Below are positions 37,041-45,196 of a stretch of DNA of 51,642 nucleotides, piece after piece. The DNA is from Lachnospiraceae bacterium (GTDB lineage Bacteria > Bacillota > Clostridia > Lachnospirales > Lachnospiraceae). The position numbers and the translations under genes were made by a program. The DNA is taken from positions 1-51,642 of the forward strand of contig JAILJP010000088.1 of the NCBI GenBank assembly GCA_024694625.1, written 5' to 3'. The notes under the pieces are model-generated. The model saw only the letters and a list, made by a program, of their open reading frames with translations. It had not been told where the DNA came from and made no database searches. How positions within the stretch are numbered: position 1 is the stretch's first letter; the number at the start of each line of letters is the position of its first letter.

Positions 37041-38670
37041 AGAATGGAGCCTAAAGAAAAAAATCCTTGTAGGTGTTCTTGTGGCAGTTGTTATTTTTGC
37101 ATTGGTCATCGGTGTGGTTTATATTGCCGTGTATTCCAATATGGGAAAGGCTACCGTAGTTCCGGTATCTGATATTACCTATATGGATTACGATTCCGAT
37201 GATTTCAGCTTGCAGGGAACCATCAGTACAGGTATTACCCAGGATGTAACTAGCGAGCAGGGAAAGGTTTCTCAAATCTTAGTAAAAGAAGGGGATTATG
37301 TACAAAAGGGAACTGCTTTGGTTCGCTTTGATGCCACTTCCGCTCAGTTGGAATTGGAACAGGCAAAGGTGGATTTACAATCCAAACAGGTGGACTTAAA
37401 TAATGCCAAAGCGAAGCTTGAAATGTTAAACGGGGCACAAAGCTATGTGGAAACCATTAAGGTTCCTGTGAACAACAAGGATGACAGTGATGAAGATTCC
37501 GATTCAGACAGCGATGACAAATCTTCTGATGACAGTGACAGTTCCTCAGATAGCGACAGTTCCTCAGACAGCGACAGTTCTTCAGACAGCGATAGTTCTT
37601 CAGACAGTAGCAGCTCTTCTGACAGTAGTAGTTCTTCGGACAGTAAGAGTTCCTCTGATAGTAGCTCTTCCGACAGTAGTAGTTCTTCAGACAGTAAGAG
37701 CTCCTCTGACAGTGACAAAAGTGATGCTTCCGATGACAGTAAGGATGTGGAGTATCAGGAAGTAGTTGTGGAGTCGGATGAACCTCAGTTCCAGACTTCA
37801 GACGGAACGGTTTATACGGAAACAGAACTCCGGAAAGAAAAGAGTGCAACAAATGCAGAAATCGTAAGTCTGCAAACAGATATCAAAGAGGCGGGCGCTA
37901 CCATTGAAACCGCACAAAAGACTGTGGAAGACTGCACCGTAAAAGCAACCTTGGATGGGTATGTTACAAAGGTTTCCCAGGCTGCTTTACAGCAAGATGA
38001 AGAAAGTGATACAGATCTATCCGAGGACATGGAAGAGGACGAGGAAGACAGTGAAGAAGATTCCGCTGTAGTACAGCAGGATGCCTCCGTGGAAGATGAC
38101 GGAATTGTGGTTCAGGTAAGTTCCATGGACGGTTTGTATGTAAACTCCGCCATGAATGAATGGAGAATGGAAAAGTACAACGTAGGGGATGTGGTATATG
38201 TGATGGATTGGGAAAGTGGAAGTTCCTATGAAGCGACCATTACCACTATTTCACCTTATGCATCGGATGAATACGCTGAGATGTACCAGTATATGGGTGG
38301 AAGTACGGAAAGCTATTATCCCTTTACGGCACAGATTACCCAGGACGGTACCGGTCTTTTCAGTGGTGATTATGTAGATGTAAGCTTTTCAAAGCCAACG
38401 GAATCCATGGATGATGAAATGACAGAGTCCGGAACCCTTAGTGTAATGAAAGCTTTTGTTCGTACGGAAAACGGCAAAAAATACGTTTACATAAGAGACG
38501 AAAACGACAAATTGAAAAAACAGGAAGTAAAGGTTTCCAGCCAGAGTCAGGAAACTTATACCATTGAATCCGGATTAACAATTGACGATTATGTTGCCTT
38601 CCCCTATGGGAAAAATATTCGCGAGGGCGTGGATACCACCGAAGGCAGTATAGAAGATTTGTATGAATAA
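37030..38670 (+). CDS. MacA-like adaptor with a Ser-Asp repeat inserted at the coiled-coil hairpin tip
   Basis: A 546-residue membrane-anchored adaptor. A basic start and one membrane helix (about 11-35) lead to a lipoyl half (EGDYVQKGTALVRFD) and a first helix (about 100-135). An approximately 89-residue Ser/Asp-rich stretch (151-239) follows. The returning helix is at about 262-305, then the second lipoyl half (DCTVKATLDGYVTKVSQA). A second acidic insert (about 325-355) interrupts the region before the barrel. Normal adaptors turn within a few residues here, as the upstream paralogue at 34958 does. SD repeats of this kind serve as wall-spanning stalks in staphylococcal Clf/Sdr proteins. ATG 37030 follows GGAGG by about 9 bases; an earlier ATG at 37006 lies inside the ribosome site region. 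The function of the insert is unknown. Confidence 0.85.
   Translation: MTNKEWSLKKKILVGVLVAVVIFALVIGVVYIAVYSNMGKATVVPVSDITYMDYDSDDFSLQGTISTGITQDVTSEQGKVSQILVKEGDYVQKGTALVRFDATSAQLELEQAKVDLQSKQVDLNNAKAKLEMLNGAQSYVETIKVPVNNKDDSDEDSDSDSDDKSSDDSDSSSDSDSSSDSDSSSDSDSSSDSSSSSDSSSSSDSKSSSDSSSSDSSSSSDSKSSSDSDKSDASDDSKDVEYQEVVVESDEPQFQTSDGTVYTETELRKEKSATNAEIVSLQTDIKEAGATIETAQKTVEDCTVKATLDGYVTKVSQAALQQDEESDTDLSEDMEEDEEDSEEDSAVVQQDASVEDDGIVVQVSSMDGLYVNSAMNEWRMEKYNVGDVVYVMDWESGSSYEATITTISPYASDEYAEMYQYMGGSTESYYPFTAQITQDGTGLFSGDYVDVSFSKPTESMDDEMTESGTLSVMKAFVRTENGKKYVYIRDENDKLKKQEVKVSSQSQETYTIESGLTIDDYVAFPYGKNIREGVDTTEGSIEDLYE
37480..37746 (+). repeat. Ser-Asp coding repeat
   Basis: About 267 bases built from units such as GACAGTTCCTCAGATAGC, with AGT/AGC/TCT/TCC/TCA for serine and GAC/GAT for aspartate. 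It encodes residues 151-239 of the adaptor. The codons vary between units, so it is not a recent pure expansion, but many near-identical 12-18 base units lie in tandem and copy number could vary between strains. Confidence 0.9.
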
Positions 38671-38684
38671 AGGATGAGACTATT

Positions 38685-39935
38685 ATGAGAGATAATTTGA
38701 TAGAAGCACTACAGGAAATATGGTCTCACAAAATGAGATCCTTTTTGACCATGTTGGGTGTAATTATCGGTATTGCTTCCATTATTGCCATAGTTTCCAC
38801 AATCAAAGGAACCAATGATCAGATTATGAAAGATTTGGTGGGAAAAGGAAATAACAATGTTTCCATTTCTTTGTACCAGGGAGACTACGAGTATTATTTT
38901 GACGAGGAACAAGTTTCCGGTATTACACAAACCACAGAAGAACAGCAGGAAGAAATCCGCTCCCTTGATCATGTGGAAGACGCGACTTTTTATAATTTCA
39001 GAAGTTATGTGGATTCCCTTTCCGCTGGTTCCCAAAATCTATCCGGAGGAAAAATTTACGGAATAGACGAACATTTCTTAAATACCTGTGGATATGTGGT
39101 TTACAAGGGCAGAGCCTTTGTGGAACAGGATTACAACAATAACAACAAGGTGGCACTTTTGGATTCAACGGCAGCAGATATTTTGTTTTCCGGAGAAAAT
39201 CCCATTGGAGAAACCATAGAGATTTCCGGAGAACCCTTTATCATTGTTGGTTTGTATCAGCAAAAGACCGCTTTCGAACCGGACATTCAAAGTCTGTCGG
39301 ATTATGAAACTTACTACACAGATTCCTATGGTACGGTTTTGATTCCCAATGTGGATTGGGCAATCTGCTTCCGTTTTGACGAACCTCAAAATGCATACGT
39401 ACGTGCAGATGAGACTGAGAATATGTCAGACGTAGGTAAGGCTGCACAAAAAGTGATGCAGCAGTGCATTACAGCTACCGACACAGAATTAAAATATACC
39501 GCCGAAGATTTGACGGAAGAGGCAAAACAACAGCAACAGCTTTCCAACAGTACCAACAACCTTTTGATTTGGGTGGCAAGTATTGCCCTTTTGGTTGGTG
39601 GTATCGGCGTAATGAATATTATGCTGGTGTCCGTAACGGAGCGAACCAGAGAAATCGGTTTGAAACGTTCCTTAGGAGCCAGACGAAGAAGAATTTTAAT
39701 GCAGTTTTTAACAGAGTCTGCAGTGTTAACCAGTTTGGGTGGTGCATTGGGGGTTGTCATTGGAATTGTTATGGCAAAGATTATTTCGCAAATTTCCGGA
39801 ACTCCAGTGGGAATTTCCGTGCCGGCAATCCTTGTCAGTGTAGGATTTTCCATGATTATCGGAATTGTGTTTGGATTGCTTCCCTCTGTTAAGGCAGCAA
39901 ACTTAAATCCAATTGATGCACTTCGAAGAGAGTAG
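38685..39935 (+). CDS. MacB-like ABC transporter permease (FtsX domain)
   Basis: A 416-residue permease with the four-helix MacB layout. It has a cytoplasmic amphipathic start (LIEALQEIWSHKMRSFLTMLGVIIGIASIIAIVS), a large outer MacB-PCD-like domain (about 45-275), and three C-terminal helices. These contain GGIGVMNIMLVSVTERTREIGLKRSLGARRRRI, the FtsX coupling signature. AAAGGATGAGA precedes the ATG. It completes the ATPase/adaptor set. MacB systems act as mechanotransmitters that push substrate outside the membrane; with no outer membrane here, the adaptors must serve a different purpose than reaching TolC. Confidence 0.9.
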   Translation: MRDNLIEALQEIWSHKMRSFLTMLGVIIGIASIIAIVSTIKGTNDQIMKDLVGKGNNNVSISLYQGDYEYYFDEEQVSGITQTTEEQQEEIRSLDHVEDATFYNFRSYVDSLSAGSQNLSGGKIYGIDEHFLNTCGYVVYKGRAFVEQDYNNNNKVALLDSTAADILFSGENPIGETIEISGEPFIIVGLYQQKTAFEPDIQSLSDYETYYTDSYGTVLIPNVDWAICFRFDEPQNAYVRADETENMSDVGKAAQKVMQQCITATDTELKYTAEDLTEEAKQQQQLSNSTNNLLIWVASIALLVGGIGVMNIMLVSVTERTREIGLKRSLGARRRRILMQFLTESAVLTSLGGALGVVIGIVMAKIISQISGTPVGISVPAILVSVGFSMIIGIVFGLLPSVKAANLNPIDALRRE

Positions 39936-39963
39936 AACAGTAGCATTATTTTTGTATTTTTGA

Positions 39964-39969
39964 TACAAT
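39964..39969 (+). promoter_or_regulatory. Possible weak promoter before the UDP-sugar pyrophosphorylase
   Basis: TACAAT at 39964-39969 sits in an 82-base AT-rich gap, with only a poor -35 (TAGCAT) at 39941. The gap has no terminator, so read-through from the ABC genes is also possible. Confidence 0.3.
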
Positions 39970-40017
39970 CCCTATTAAGTGATTTACGGAAATAATCATT
40001 ATGAAGGAAAGGAAATT

Positions 40018-41244
40018 ATGTTGACAAAAGAAGAAGCGCTTTTGCTTTTGCAGAAGCATGACCAGACACATGTACTTAAGTATTACGATGAATTATCTGA
40101 GGAGGAGCAGAAAAAACTTCTTGCTCAGGTAGCGGATTTGGATTGGGATTTGTTATCCGCCATTGAGAAAACAAATGAGGAAGAAAAGGGAGAAATCACT
40201 CCCCTTGGCGCAGTAGAAATCACAGAAATTGAGGAACGCAAAGAGGAATTTGTGGAAGAAGGCCTAAAAGCAATCCGTGACGGAAAAGTAGGATGCATTT
40301 TATTGGCCGGAGGAATGGGAACCCGTTTGGGCTTTGATCGTCCCAAGGGAACATATCCCATTGGTGTAAACAGAGATTTATCCATCTTTGAATGTCTCAT
40401 GAACAATCTAATGGAAGTTACTGACGTAGCAGGTTGCAGTGTACCTCTTTACATTATGACCAGTGAAAAGAACCACGTTGATACTGTGGATTTCTTCGAA
40501 GAAAACAATTACTTCGGATATCCGGAGGGAGATGTTCATTTCTTCGTTCAGGATATGGCTCCTGCAGTGGACTACAATGGAAAACTTTTACTAGAAGAAA
40601 AGGGAAGACTTGCTACTTCTCCTAACGGAAACGGAGGATGGTTTACTTCTCTTCACAAGTCCGGTTTGTTGGATGATGTCCACGCCAGAGGAGTGGAGTG
40701 GTTAAATATTTTTGCAGTGGATAACGTGTTGCAAAGAATTGCTGATCCTGCTTTTATCGGTGCTACGATTTTAAGTGGCAAGGAAAGCGGAAGTAAGGTG
40801 GTTCGCAAAGCTGCTCCGGAAGAAAGAGTCGGTGTTTTGTGTGCCGAAGACGGAAAGCCTTCCATCATCGAATATTATGAAATGACAGAAGAGATGTCCA
40901 ACCTTCGAGATGAACAAGGTGAATTGACCTATCGTTTCGGTGTAATTTTAAACTATTTGTTCCGTGTGGATCGATTAGAAGATATTATGGCAAATCACAT
41001 GCACGTTCATGTGGTTGAAAAGAAGATTCCTTTTATTGATGAAAAAGGTGAATTACAAAAACCCGAAGAACCAAACGGATACAAGTTTGAAACTTTAATT
41101 TTGGATATGATTCATATGATGGATTCCAACCTACCCTATGAGGTGGTTCGAGAAAAGGAATTTGCTCCAGTGAAGAATTTACATGGAGTGGATTCTGTGG
41201 ATACAGCAAGAGAATTGTTGAAAGCAAATGGAGTTGAACTTTAA
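40018..41244 (+). CDS. UDPGP-type UDP-sugar pyrophosphorylase
   Basis: A 408-residue nucleotidyltransferase of the eukaryote-like UDPGP family (UDP-GlcNAc or UDP-hexose pyrophosphorylase). The catalytic loop LAGGMGTRLGFDRPKG starts at about residue 96. VPLYIMTSEKNHVDTVDFF, ATSPNGNGGWFTSLHKSGLLDD and EWLNIFAVDNVL are the family's uridine- and sugar-binding blocks. It would make UDP-GlcNAc, UDP-GalNAc or UDP-Glc from UTP and a sugar 1-phosphate. ATG 40018 follows AAGGAAAGGAA; an ATG-less extension to 39979 is not supported. The next gene begins on its stop codon (TAATG), so it may supply the donor for that initiating transferase. Confidence 0.87.
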   Translation: MLTKEEALLLLQKHDQTHVLKYYDELSEEEQKKLLAQVADLDWDLLSAIEKTNEEEKGEITPLGAVEITEIEERKEEFVEEGLKAIRDGKVGCILLAGGMGTRLGFDRPKGTYPIGVNRDLSIFECLMNNLMEVTDVAGCSVPLYIMTSEKNHVDTVDFFEENNYFGYPEGDVHFFVQDMAPAVDYNGKLLLEEKGRLATSPNGNGGWFTSLHKSGLLDDVHARGVEWLNIFAVDNVLQRIADPAFIGATILSGKESGSKVVRKAAPEERVGVLCAEDGKPSIIEYYEMTEEMSNLRDEQGELTYRFGVILNYLFRVDRLEDIMANHMHVHVVEKKIPFIDEKGELQKPEEPNGYKFETLILDMIHMMDSNLPYEVVREKEFAPVKNLHGVDSVDTARELLKANGVEL

Positions 41245-42653
41245 TGTATAGTGAAGGGAAACGCAGTTGGGTCAAGCACTTGGATTTTACAGTTTTTGAT
41301 CTTTTGTGCTTGGAACTGTCATTAATTGCAGCATATGCTTGGAGGTTTAACGGCAGATGGTTGTTTGATGAAGATATTTATCAGAGACTGGCTGTTGTGG
41401 TTTTACTGATTCACTTTGTGGTTGTGTTTTTTGTAGAACCTTACAAAGGCATTTTGCGACGGAACAAGTATCAGGAATTTCGTGCAACCCTAACCTCCGC
41501 AGTTGTAAACTTTGGTGGTGTATTGGTTTACATGTACGCCATCAAACAGTCGGTATTGTATTCCCGAAAAATGCTCTTTGTGTTTTTTGGATTTGCCGTA
41601 ATTACAATCTACGGGGAACGTGTGATTTGGAAGCGGATTATTCGGGCAAGAAAGCTGCAGGATAAGAACAAAGCTTTAATGACAGTGGTAGCGGAAAGCA
41701 CCAATGTGGAACGCTGCTTAAATGAAATTGCAAAGAACAAGTATACAAATTACAAAGTAACCGGTGTGGTTGTGGTGGATCAGCCTATGGAAGGTCAGAC
41801 CATTATGGGCGTTCCGGTAATTGCCAATGCGGATAATTTTTTGGATTATGTCCGTACCAATGTGGTGGATGAGGTGTTTATTGATGGAAATACCAGAGAA
41901 AGCTCAGAAGCTTTGGCCGCTGCTTTGGTAGAATTGGGCACCACGGTACATATGAGTTTGGTACACTCCAATATTTTGGTACCAAACCGTCAGTTAGACA
42001 ACTACGGAAACTATGTGGTACTAACCAGTAGTATGCGCATCGCCACCAACCGCCAGCTGTTTATCAAGCGAACCATGGATATTGTGGGAAGTCTTGTGGG
42101 CTTGCTTTTGGTTGCTATTGCTTATATTGTGTTTGCACCTATTATAAAGATTCAGTCACCGGGACCGGTATTCTACAAACAGGTTCGTATCGGAAAAAAC
42201 GGAAGACGATTTAATTTTTATAAGTTCCGTTCCATGTATGTGGGCGCTGATGAAATGCTGGATAAGTTGAAAGAAGAAAATGAAATGCAGGGAAATATGT
42301 TCAAGATGGAAAACGATCCCCGAATCATTCCCATCGGCCATTTCATGCGAAAGTATTCCATTGATGAGCTGCCCCAGTTTTGGAACGTTTTAAAAGGAGA
42401 TATGAGTTTGGTGGGAACCAGACCCCCTACAGAAGATGAATATGAAATGTATGAGTATCACCACAAGGCCCGTTTGGGAATCCGTCCCGGATTAACAGGA
42501 ATGTGGCAGGTGAGCGGACGAAGCAATATCACGGATTTCGAAGAAGTGGTAGCCTTGGATACGGAATACATTATGAATTGGACTTTGGGATTGGACGTTA
42601 AGATTTTGTTTAAAACCATTGGTGTAGTAATTAGCGGAAAGGGTTCGAAGTAA
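41244..42653 (+). CDS. Polyprenyl-phosphate sugar-1-phosphate transferase (WbaP/EpsE type), copy 2
   Basis: A 469-residue initiating transferase with the full canonical layout. Four N-terminal membrane helices are followed by a CoA-binding-like central domain (about 145-265), a fifth membrane segment (MDIVGSLVGLLLVAIAYIVF) and the sugar transferase domain: GPVFYKQVRIGKNGR, FYKFRSM, SIDELPQFWNVLKGDMSLVGTRPP and RPGLTGMWQVSGRS. It starts on the stop codon of the pyrophosphorylase gene. It would start a lipid-linked glycan distinct from, or alternative to, that begun by the enzyme at 2843. Confidence 0.92.
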   Translation: MYSEGKRSWVKHLDFTVFDLLCLELSLIAAYAWRFNGRWLFDEDIYQRLAVVVLLIHFVVVFFVEPYKGILRRNKYQEFRATLTSAVVNFGGVLVYMYAIKQSVLYSRKMLFVFFGFAVITIYGERVIWKRIIRARKLQDKNKALMTVVAESTNVERCLNEIAKNKYTNYKVTGVVVVDQPMEGQTIMGVPVIANADNFLDYVRTNVVDEVFIDGNTRESSEALAAALVELGTTVHMSLVHSNILVPNRQLDNYGNYVVLTSSMRIATNRQLFIKRTMDIVGSLVGLLLVAIAYIVFAPIIKIQSPGPVFYKQVRIGKNGRRFNFYKFRSMYVGADEMLDKLKEENEMQGNMFKMENDPRIIPIGHFMRKYSIDELPQFWNVLKGDMSLVGTRPPTEDEYEMYEYHHKARLGIRPGLTGMWQVSGRSNITDFEEVVALDTEYIMNWTLGLDVKILFKTIGVVISGKGSK

Positions 42654-43961
42654 TTGGCAGCTAAATTTACCATTTTGATTCGGACATTTGGTACCAATCT
42701 TTCCTATTATCGTGATTGCTTGGAGTCCTTAAATGCCTTAAGCTTTGATGATTGGGAATTGATTATACTTGATGAGAATATTTCCAATGAGGTTCAGTGG
42801 ACCACGGAGGAAATGTTTCCCGAAGAGAGCCGTGTGGTATTTCGAAAGATTAAAAATAAACATGGAATCGCCTATGCTTATAACATAGGCGTTCATTTTG
42901 CGTCTGGAGAGTATATTGTCCTTTTGGGACAACATGACCGTCTGTCCGGAAATACCTTGGATGTGTTGAACAAAAAAGTTCAGGACTATGAGATTGTGTA
43001 TTGCGACCATGATGAGTTGATCGATACCAACCGAATGAATCCCCATTTCAAACCGGATTATAATGAAGAACTTTTGCGACATACTCCTTACATCGGAAAC
43101 TTTTTATGCTTCCGCAAAAACCTTTGTATGAGGTTTGGAGAATTCCATGAGCAGTTAAATTATTATCCGGTATACGACTTTTTGTTTCGGGCTGTGGAAA
43201 CAAAGATTAAAGTGGGACATATTGCAGCGCTGTTACATCATGAGCGTTCTGAGGAAATTCTTCCCAAAGAAGTAAAAGAAAAAATGCTTCGGGAGTATGG
43301 AACCGTTGTCCTTGCCCATTTAAAAAGAAAAGGCTTGGAGGCGTCTGTTACTGCTGAGAAAAAAGAGCGTTTCCTAAACGTAAATTATGAATGTGATTTT
43401 TACAAGAATCACAGAGATGAATATTTGTTCCTTCGGGATAAAGGGGTTCGCCTCCGAGGGAAAAAATATATGCAAAAACTTTACAGTGTCTTATCACAAC
43501 CGGATGTGGGTGTGGTAGGAATTCGATTTTTGCATTATGATTTTACCAATGACAACTGCGGTTATATTTTTGGAAACGAAGGGATTGCTTATCCCGCCTG
43601 TTACAACCGCGGTGTTTTTCAGACGGGATATGAAAACCGCGTGATTATTCCTCAGGATGTAAGTATGGTGGATGCATCCTGTTGTATGATTGATTCCAAA
43701 CTCTATCGCCATGTAGGTGGATTTGGAGCCAATTTGGACGGAAGAGATATTATGCTTGATTTTTGCCTAAAGGCAAAAGAGGCAGGGAGGAGAGTTGTAT
43801 ATCTTCCGGAAGTTGTAGCCTATCGAAGAGTGAGTGAAAATATTAGTACCCAAAGTTCCAATGGTTTGATTATGGAACGTTGGCATGACCAACTAAAGGC
43901 AGGAGATCCTTTTTACAATGTGAACCTACCTTTGGGACTGGATAATTATGAATTGTATTAG
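42654..43961 (+). CDS. Tandem GT2-like glycosyltransferase with an incomplete second domain
   Basis: A 435-residue protein of the O-antigen tandem GT2 type. Domain 1 has FTILIRTFGTNLSYYRDCLESL, GIAYAYNIGVHFASGEYIVLL and CDHDELIDTNRMNPHFKPDYNEELL, matching the family's YxDEDKI and FKPDWxPDLL blocks, although the DXD place reads Q-H-D. Domain 2 keeps only its second half (QPDVGVVGIRFLHYD, DASCCMIDSKLYRHVGGFG, RWHDQLKAGDPFYNVNL). The donor-binding first part (about 90 residues in relatives) is lacking. The start is TTG at 42654, backed by GGAAAGGG 10 bases upstream. It follows the initiating transferase directly and may add the second sugar. Confidence 0.78.
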   Translation: MAAKFTILIRTFGTNLSYYRDCLESLNALSFDDWELIILDENISNEVQWTTEEMFPEESRVVFRKIKNKHGIAYAYNIGVHFASGEYIVLLGQHDRLSGNTLDVLNKKVQDYEIVYCDHDELIDTNRMNPHFKPDYNEELLRHTPYIGNFLCFRKNLCMRFGEFHEQLNYYPVYDFLFRAVETKIKVGHIAALLHHERSEEILPKEVKEKMLREYGTVVLAHLKRKGLEASVTAEKKERFLNVNYECDFYKNHRDEYLFLRDKGVRLRGKKYMQKLYSVLSQPDVGVVGIRFLHYDFTNDNCGYIFGNEGIAYPACYNRGVFQTGYENRVIIPQDVSMVDASCCMIDSKLYRHVGGFGANLDGRDIMLDFCLKAKEAGRRVVYLPEVVAYRRVSENISTQSSNGLIMERWHDQLKAGDPFYNVNLPLGLDNYELY

Positions 43962-43973
43962 CGAGGAAAACAA

Positions 43974-45059
43974 ATGGCAACGAAGAAAAAGAAAAAAATG
44001 ACCAAAAAGCAGATGCGAAGAAGAAAACAAAAACGTATTCTAACCATTGAATTTTCGGTTTTGGTAATTCTTCTTTTGGTTTTGTTTGTTTGGGTAAAAT
44101 TTGGAAAGCTGGATTTCAATGCTCTTCGAAATCTTACTACAAACAATTTGGATGAGGATACCAAGGAACTCTTAAGTGGTTATACAAATATCGCTTTGTT
44201 TGGTGTGGACAACCGTTCTGTGGGAGATTATGAAACCGGTAACTCCGACAGTATTATGATTTGTAGTATCAACAATGATACAAAGGAAGTCAGAATTGTT
44301 TCTATCTACAGAGATACCTTTATGGACGTGGATGGAGAAGGAACACTGAAAAAATGTAACTATGCATATAATCACGGTGGTGTGGAAAATGCCATTGAGA
44401 TGTTAAACCGAAATTTGGATTTGGACATCCAAAATTATGTAACGGTAGACTTTTATGCTTTGGCTGAGGCTGTTGATTCCGTTGGAGGTATTACCCTTCC
44501 GGAAGGTTTGGGTGAAGAGGAAGCCGGATATGTAAACAGTTATATTCCAGAAGTTGCTTCTGTTACTGGAAAGGCGGCCAATATGGTAAGCGCCGGACAA
44601 ACAGAGATGGACGGAGTGCAGGCAGTGGCATATTGCCGTGTGCGTTATACCTCCGGTGGAGATTTCAAACGTGCGGAAAGACAGCGTACGGTAGTAAATG
44701 CCTTGGTAGACAAGGTGAAGGAAGCCAATGTATTTGAGTTAAATGATTTGGTAGATGGAATCCTTCCTTATATTTCCACAAGCTTAACCACAAAGAATAT
44801 TCTTGGAATGGCGACAGCAATGAAGGATTACACTTTGGCAGATACCCATGGATTCCCCTTCAACCTTCGGACGGAGACCTATGGAAAGAACCCTGGCTCA
44901 GTGGATGTTCCCTGTACTTTGGAATCCAATGTATCCCAGTTGTATCAGTTCTTGTTTAACGAAGAACATACCGCTTCTTCGGAACTTCAGGAGATATCAG
45001 ATAAGATTGTAAACTACACAGGATTTACAGAGTCCGACGCTGTGGATTACGGATATTAA
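43974..45059 (+). CDS. LytR-CpsA-Psr (LCP) family glycopolymer ligase
   Basis: A 361-residue membrane-anchored protein. A very basic start and one membrane helix (about 22-43) precede the extracellular LCP domain. NIALFGVDNRSVGDYETGNSDSIMIC, IVSIYRDTFMDV (the conserved Arg of SIPRDT) and GGDFKRAERQR (the second Arg group) are the lipid pyrophosphate and metal-binding signatures. LCP enzymes move glycopolymers from undecaprenyl pyrophosphate to peptidoglycan. Its place at the end of the polysaccharide region fits the last assembly step. It starts 12 bases after the GT2 gene and is followed by a terminator. Confidence 0.93.
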   Translation: MATKKKKKMTKKQMRRRKQKRILTIEFSVLVILLLVLFVWVKFGKLDFNALRNLTTNNLDEDTKELLSGYTNIALFGVDNRSVGDYETGNSDSIMICSINNDTKEVRIVSIYRDTFMDVDGEGTLKKCNYAYNHGGVENAIEMLNRNLDLDIQNYVTVDFYALAEAVDSVGGITLPEGLGEEEAGYVNSYIPEVASVTGKAANMVSAGQTEMDGVQAVAYCRVRYTSGGDFKRAERQRTVVNALVDKVKEANVFELNDLVDGILPYISTSLTTKNILGMATAMKDYTLADTHGFPFNLRTETYGKNPGSVDVPCTLESNVSQLYQFLFNEEHTASSELQEISDKIVNYTGFTESDAVDYGY

Positions 45060-45064
45060 TGTTG

Positions 45065-45098
45065 AAAAGACACCCTTTGAGGTGTCTTTTTAATTTTC
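45065..45098 (+). terminator. Rho-independent terminator after the LCP gene
   Basis: A perfect 10-base stem, AAAAGACACC (45065-45074) with GGTGTCTTTT (45081-45090), encloses CTTTGA and is followed by TAATTTTC. It ends the 40.0-45.1 kb transcript. Confidence 0.9.
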
Positions 45099-45102
45099 TT
45101 AA

Positions 45103-45134
45103 TTTTGTCAAAAGTTTTTCACAATTTTATCACA
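45103..45134 (+). promoter_or_regulatory. CssR-like direct repeats upstream of htrA
   Basis: Three related T-rich octamers lie in tandem at about one helical turn: TTTTGTCA (from 45103), TTTTCACA (45116-45123) and TTATCACA (45127-45134). Bacillus htrA genes have similar TTTTCAYA-type repeats used by the CssRS secretion-stress system. A promoter in this AT-rich stretch is likely but its hexamers are not clear. Confidence 0.45.
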
Positions 45135-45196
45135 ATTAAATAGTAGACTAACCAATGTAAACAAAAGTATTAACTATTGAAGGGAGACCTTTATCT

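Noticed and set aside
37443-37718. Minus-strand frame of repeated Ser-Glu-Leu-Leu units
   Set aside because: It is the antisense image of the Ser-Asp repeat; it has no ribosome site and no family features.
37480-37746. Possible CRISPR-like or intergenic tandem array
   Set aside because: The units are contiguous, without spacers, and in frame within a clear adaptor gene.
39386-39946. 186-codon open frame on the minus strand
   Set aside because: It is antisense to the MacB-like permease; the permease carries the FtsX signature and a ribosome site, this frame has neither.
45116-45134. Rex-type redox operator
   Set aside because: Rex sites are inverted repeats (TTGTGA with TCACAA); here both CACA units point the same way.
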